Positions 60,564-64,000 of a DNA stretch of 64,000 nucleotides are shown one piece after another. The number at the start of each line of letters is the position of its first letter. Position 1 is the stretch's first letter. Both the position numbers and the translations under genes were made by a program. The stretch spans positions 4,827,357 to 4,891,356 of the forward strand of contig KB906767.1 of NCBI GenBank assembly GCA_000381625.1, in the 5' to 3' direction. Under the pieces are notes generated by a model, which saw only the letters and a list, made by a program, of their open reading frames with translations, was not told the origin of the DNA and ran no database searches. Origin of the DNA: Bryobacterales bacterium KBS 96. GTDB lineage: Bacteria > Acidobacteriota > Terriglobia > Bryobacterales > Bryobacteraceae.

Positions 60564-61841
60564 ATGCTGAATTCAACTCTGCCGGCGCAAGGCGATCTCG
60601 AAGCCAGCCTCAGTCTCTACCAGCTTTTAGATCCCGAAGTGCTTGCGAATCCCTATCCGCTGTTTCACCGGATTCGCTCGGCGGATCCCGTCCATTGGGA
60701 CGTGTTTTTGCATTCCTGGGTGGTGACGCGATATGACGACGTAATCCGCGTGCTCCGGACGTTTTCGGCCGATCGGACGCCCACGCCTGAACAGCTTAGC
60801 TCCATGGGACTGGAACAGTTAAGCCCCATCGCGGCGCTCATGGTGAAGCAGATGCTTTTCATGGACGCGCCCATGCACACGCGCATCCGAAGCCTCGCCT
60901 CATTCGCCTTCACTCCAAGCCGCGTTACCGTTCTGCGCGATCGAATCGTGAGGGTTGCCGATCAGCTGCTCGCCCGCGTGCTCGATGCCGGCGAGATGGA
61001 TGTCATTGCTCAGTTCGCCAGTCCGCTGCCGGCCATCATCACTGCCTCCATGCTGGGCGTTCCCGAGGAAGATCACGAGCAGCTGAAAGCCTGGTCCGCC
61101 AGTTTCGCCGAAATGCTCGGGAATTTTCAGCACAATCCCGATCGCATTCCCGGCATTCTGAAGACGGTCGAGGACATGACGGCCTACTTTCGAGATCGCA
61201 TTCGCGAACAGAAGCGCAGCCCCCGGGAAGGATTGGTGCATTCGCTTTTAACGGCCGAGGTCAATGGGGATAAGTTGACCGAGGAAGAGGTCGTTGCAAA
61301 CTGCATTATCACCATGGTCGGAGGCCAGGAGACGACCACCAATCTGATTGGGAACGGCGTGCTGATGCTGCTTCGGCATCCTCGTGAACTGGAGCGGCTT
61401 CGTTCCGATCGCGCGCTTTTACCGTCGGCCGTCGAGGAACTTCTTCGCTACGATTCTCCCAGCCAGCATACGGCTCGAATCGCGCCGTCCAATCAGATGA
61501 TAGGAGATAAGGAAATTCGCGCGGGCCAGGCGGTAATCGCCGTGATGGCCGCCGCCAACCGCGATCCCGATCGATTTCCCGATCCGGATCGTCTCGATCT
61601 CGGACGTACGGACAATCGTCATCTTGCTTTTGGCTGGGCCAGCCATTTTTGTTTCGGCGCGCCTCTCGCGAGACTGGAAGGCCAGATCGCGTTCGAGCGG
61701 CTCGTCCAACTTCCCAATTTGCATCTTCAGCCCACCCCGCTCTCCTGGCGCAGCAATCTGGGGCTGCGAGGGCTTACTGCGCTTCCGGTCGCATTCGGTC
61801 GCCTGGCATCGCTTCCGCGGTTTGAAAGCTACAAGAACTGA
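60564..61841 (+). CDS. Cytochrome P450
   Basis: 425 residues, bacterial class I. The I-helix oxygen motif is MVGGQETTTNL, the K-helix ExxR is EELLRYDSP, and the haem loop reads FGWASHFCFGAPLAR with the Cys ligand (about residue 362). Placed directly between an A-PCP protein and a condensation protein, it is likely to hydroxylate an amino acid tethered to the carrier, as NovI does with NovH; this is inference from context. No ferredoxin gene is adjacent. Confidence 0.93.
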   Translation: MLNSTLPAQGDLEASLSLYQLLDPEVLANPYPLFHRIRSADPVHWDVFLHSWVVTRYDDVIRVLRTFSADRTPTPEQLSSMGLEQLSPIAALMVKQMLFMDAPMHTRIRSLASFAFTPSRVTVLRDRIVRVADQLLARVLDAGEMDVIAQFASPLPAIITASMLGVPEEDHEQLKAWSASFAEMLGNFQHNPDRIPGILKTVEDMTAYFRDRIREQKRSPREGLVHSLLTAEVNGDKLTEEEVVANCIITMVGGQETTTNLIGNGVLMLLRHPRELERLRSDRALLPSAVEELLRYDSPSQHTARIAPSNQMIGDKEIRAGQAVIAVMAAANRDPDRFPDPDRLDLGRTDNRHLAFGWASHFCFGAPLARLEGQIAFERLVQLPNLHLQPTPLSWRSNLGLRGLTALPVAFGRLASLPRFESYKN

Positions 61842-61849
61842 TATTGCCC

Positions 61850-63370
61850 ATGGACGACGGCGAATCACGCGCTCGCGCGCTTTCCCGCTATTTAGAACAG
61901 GCGAGGGCGAGGCGCGGACAAGCGGAATACGCGATACCGGTGCGCGAACGCGATGTTGAGGTTGAGGCGACCGGCGGGCAGCAGCAATTATGGCTGCATT
62001 CGGAACTCGCGTCCGGCAGCCCGATTTACAACGAGCCGGTCACCATTCATTTTCATGGTGCATTGAATGCGGCGGCGCTCGAGCGGGCTTTTAACGAGAT
62101 CCTGCGAAGGCACGAAGCATGGCGGACCGGGTTTCGTTTTACGGAGGGTAAACTCGTTCAGGTCGTAGCGCCGAAGCTGTCGATTCCCTTGCCGGTGACC
62201 GATCTTCGCCCTCTGCCGGAACGCCATCGCGAATCGCGCGCTGTCCAACTGGCGACGGAAGACGCCAAATTGCCATTTGACCTGGCGCGGCCGCCCCTTA
62301 TTCGCGTCCAGCTTATTCGGCTGGCGGAACGCGAGTACCGCCTGTTTCTCACGCTGCATCACATCATTTTCGACGCCTACTCTCTGTATCGGATCTTTTT
62401 GCCTGAGTTGCAGGCGTGTTATGCCGGGTTCTTAAACGGAACCGATCCCGGTCTTCCGGCACTGAGTGTGCAATATCCCGATTACGCCTTGTGGCGAAAA
62501 CGCGTGTACTCGACCAGAGCCAGCGAGCCGCATTTATGCTATTGGGAGGCACAGCTCTCCGGCCACCTTCCCGTCCTCAATTTGCCGTTCGATCGTCCAC
62601 GGCCCGTTGACAGAACGTATAAGGGCGGCATGCAGACGTTCTCCACCCCTCGAAACGTCGTAGAGCGCCTGAAAGAAATCGGGGCGGAGCGCGGCGCAAC
62701 TCTGTATATGACGGTTCTCGCTGCGTTCAACGTCCTGCTTTATAGCGAGACCGCCCAGTGCGATGCGATCGTCGGCAGCGTCAGTTCAAGCCGTAAGCAT
62801 CCGGAGACAGAGAAGATGCTCGGTTATTTCTTAAACAGCATCGTCCTGCGCATTCAAATTTCGCCGGAGGAGCGTTTCTCGGACCTGATCTTACGCGTGC
62901 GCGAGGTTGTCATTGGGGCGCTCAGTCACGATGATTTGCCTTTCGAATTGCTTGTCTCCCGATTCGAGAAGCATCGCCAACCCGGCGTGCATCCTCTCTT
63001 CCAGGTCATGTTTTCGCTTGGACCGCCGCTCCCGCGCTTCTCTCCGGAATGGGGATTTACGAAGACGGATGTTGACACCGGTGCGGCGAAAATGGATCTA
63101 TGGCTGGATCTGGACGAGTGTGACAGTGGTTTCATCGGACGGTTTATTTACTCGCAAGAACTCTTCGATTCGTTAACTATTACACGATTCAGCGCACGCT
63201 GGGTAATACTGCTTGATATGATTTCAAAGTATCCGAGTAAAAGTATTGAGGAGTTGGCGCGTGGGCTGAGGGAAAGCCATTTTCAGGCTTCTGCGGCGCC
63301 CCGCCGTGCCAGCGGGCGATTGATGGGATTTCTGCCGAAGTGGGCCCGACAGATCTGGCCTCGAAGATAA
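61850..63370 (+). CDS. Free-standing NRPS condensation-domain protein
   Basis: 506 residues from ATG 61850 (a TTG two codons up is possible). C-domain motifs: GGQQQLWLHSEL (C1), RRHEAWRTGF (C2), LTLHHIIFDAYSLY (C3, HHxxxDA instead of HHxxxDG), YPDYALWR, GYFLNSIVLRIQ and HDDLPFELLV with HPLFQVMFSL. The second catalytic His and Asp are intact. It should join carrier-bound substrates. The C-terminal RRASGRLMGFLPKWARQIWPRR is a basic amphipathic tail that could touch the membrane. Confidence 0.9.
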   Translation: MDDGESRARALSRYLEQARARRGQAEYAIPVRERDVEVEATGGQQQLWLHSELASGSPIYNEPVTIHFHGALNAAALERAFNEILRRHEAWRTGFRFTEGKLVQVVAPKLSIPLPVTDLRPLPERHRESRAVQLATEDAKLPFDLARPPLIRVQLIRLAEREYRLFLTLHHIIFDAYSLYRIFLPELQACYAGFLNGTDPGLPALSVQYPDYALWRKRVYSTRASEPHLCYWEAQLSGHLPVLNLPFDRPRPVDRTYKGGMQTFSTPRNVVERLKEIGAERGATLYMTVLAAFNVLLYSETAQCDAIVGSVSSSRKHPETEKMLGYFLNSIVLRIQISPEERFSDLILRVREVVIGALSHDDLPFELLVSRFEKHRQPGVHPLFQVMFSLGPPLPRFSPEWGFTKTDVDTGAAKMDLWLDLDECDSGFIGRFIYSQELFDSLTITRFSARWVILLDMISKYPSKSIEELARGLRESHFQASAAPRRASGRLMGFLPKWARQIWPRR

Positions 63371-63443
63371 GACGGCTGTTCACGGCAGCGTTTCTCAACT
63401 AGGCTGGAATCGCGCTGGAATTTCGGAAGAAAGGCGAGCAAGA

Positions 63444-64000
63444 ATGGCGTCTGGCTCTGAATGTGTTTCGGAAGATGGCGAGTTTGCCTGGTGCAGACGC
63501 GTTGACAAGCTGTTCCGTATGTGGGCAGCCTGCCAGCCCGAGGCCGTCGCCCTGCAGGCGGAAGAGAACTGCTGGTCCTATTCGAAACTGGATCGCTCCT
63601 CGAATTATCTTGCGAATCAGATCCGGAAGCATTCAGTCGAGCCAGGCTCGTTCGTGGCGGTGTGTGCTCGGCGGTCGCCGGAAGCGATTGCCGCGTTCCT
63701 GGGGGTTCTGAAGGCGGGAGCCGCCTACCTACCGCTGGATCTGAATTATCCCGCGGAAAGGCTGCGTTACATGCTTGCCGATGCGGGCGTGCGCTGCATT
63801 CTCGCGGACAGAGCCGGAATCCTCGCCCTAACAGGCATATCCAGTTCAGAATGCCGGGTTCTGGAATTGCCGGATTTAGAAGGCGAGAGCGAAGCCGGTC
63901 CCGCAGTTCCCACTGATGAACGCGATCTCGCGTATTTAATGTACACGTCGGGATCGACCGGCGCCCCCAAAGGCGCCATGATCGAGCATCGCGGCATCGT
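63444..64000 (+). CDS. NRPS adenylation domain, N-terminal part (cut by window end)
   Basis: The frame from ATG 63444 is open to the last base, giving 185 residues: FRMWAACQPEAVALQAEENCWSY (start of A domain), LGVLKAGAAYLPLDLNYPAERLRYMLADAG (A2) and LAYLMYTSGSTGAPKGAMIEHRG (A3). It lies 73 bp after the condensation gene on the same strand. The carrier and later modules, if any, are beyond the window, so the full product cannot be read. Confidence 0.9.
   Translation, partial: MASGSECVSEDGEFAWCRRVDKLFRMWAACQPEAVALQAEENCWSYSKLDRSSNYLANQIRKHSVEPGSFVAVCARRSPEAIAAFLGVLKAGAAYLPLDLNYPAERLRYMLADAGVRCILADRAGILALTGISSSECRVLELPDLEGESEAGPAVPTDERDLAYLMYTSGSTGAPKGAMIEHRGI

Noticed and set aside
1-64000. 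tRNA, rRNA and CRISPR arrays
   Set aside because: I looked for T-loop-like sequences, rRNA signatures and regularly spaced repeats and found none that hold up.

Overview
The window reads as a chromosomal segment of an Acidobacteriota bacterium, most like the Solibacter/Bryobacter side of the phylum. This is an inference, with no 16S or other marker gene to confirm it. It rests on moderately high GC, many secreted proteins with carboxypeptidase-regulatory-like or FG-GAP/ASPIC-UnbV domains, a full cytochrome c maturation (ccm) operon, free-standing heptose genes, and scattered short palindromes, one of which forms the PHGRGS tail of a small protein. I saw no tRNA, rRNA or CRISPR. Layout: 1-5 kb holds the end of an alcohol dehydrogenase, then on the minus strand a TlpA-type thioredoxin and GlcD, and divergently two tandem PTPS-family genes plus folE (a pterin operon), a LysW-like acidic zinc-ribbon protein and small hypotheticals. 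From 5.4 to 14.7 kb on the minus strand lies heptose kinase - GmhB - ccmE - ccmF - ccmH - zinc-ribbon protein - carboxypeptidase-like protein - ccmA - ccmB - ccmC - ccmD - Tat phosphoesterase. From 14.7 to 30.3 kb come a PAP2 phosphatase, WecB, a metallothionein-like protein, rhamnulokinase, a frameshifted nucleotidase, a MoxR/VWA pair, a TrmB regulator, a CHAD protein, a triad-less esterase fold next to an ATP-grasp enzyme, a CADD-type putative self-sacrificing p-aminobenzoate synthase, a GH18 protein and an ArsC-fold protein without its cysteines. From 30.4 to 38 kb is a scarred region: a patatin gene with an insertion sequence about 56 bp upstream, a gene with an in-frame TGA, a gene split at a G-run, a chimeric duplicate fusing the 5' part of the patatin gene to the 3' part of the FG-GAP gene, and a GlcD-like remnant, interspersed with intact ArsR, AHSA1 and hydrolase genes. 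From 38 to 50 kb are an FG-GAP/ASPIC protein, a DeoR regulator, a TrmH-RarA-PilZ operon, YdcF, a PEP mutase-like enzyme, a GMC oxidoreductase operon with an internally duplicated membrane protein, and an aldehyde dehydrogenase. From 51.2 to 64 kb one plus-strand series encodes exopolysaccharide export (Wza-type), a tyrosine autokinase (Wzc-type), a polymerase/ligase, a WbaP-type initiating transferase and a GT4 enzyme, and runs directly into dissociated non-ribosomal peptide synthetase parts: adenylation-carrier, cytochrome P450, free condensation domain, and another adenylation domain cut by the window end. The most interesting points are this polysaccharide/NRPS/P450 composite locus, the esterase-like/ATP-grasp pair, the CADD-type pABA synthase, and the ccm operon with a CxxxY-type CcmE together with a cysteine-rich CcmH.
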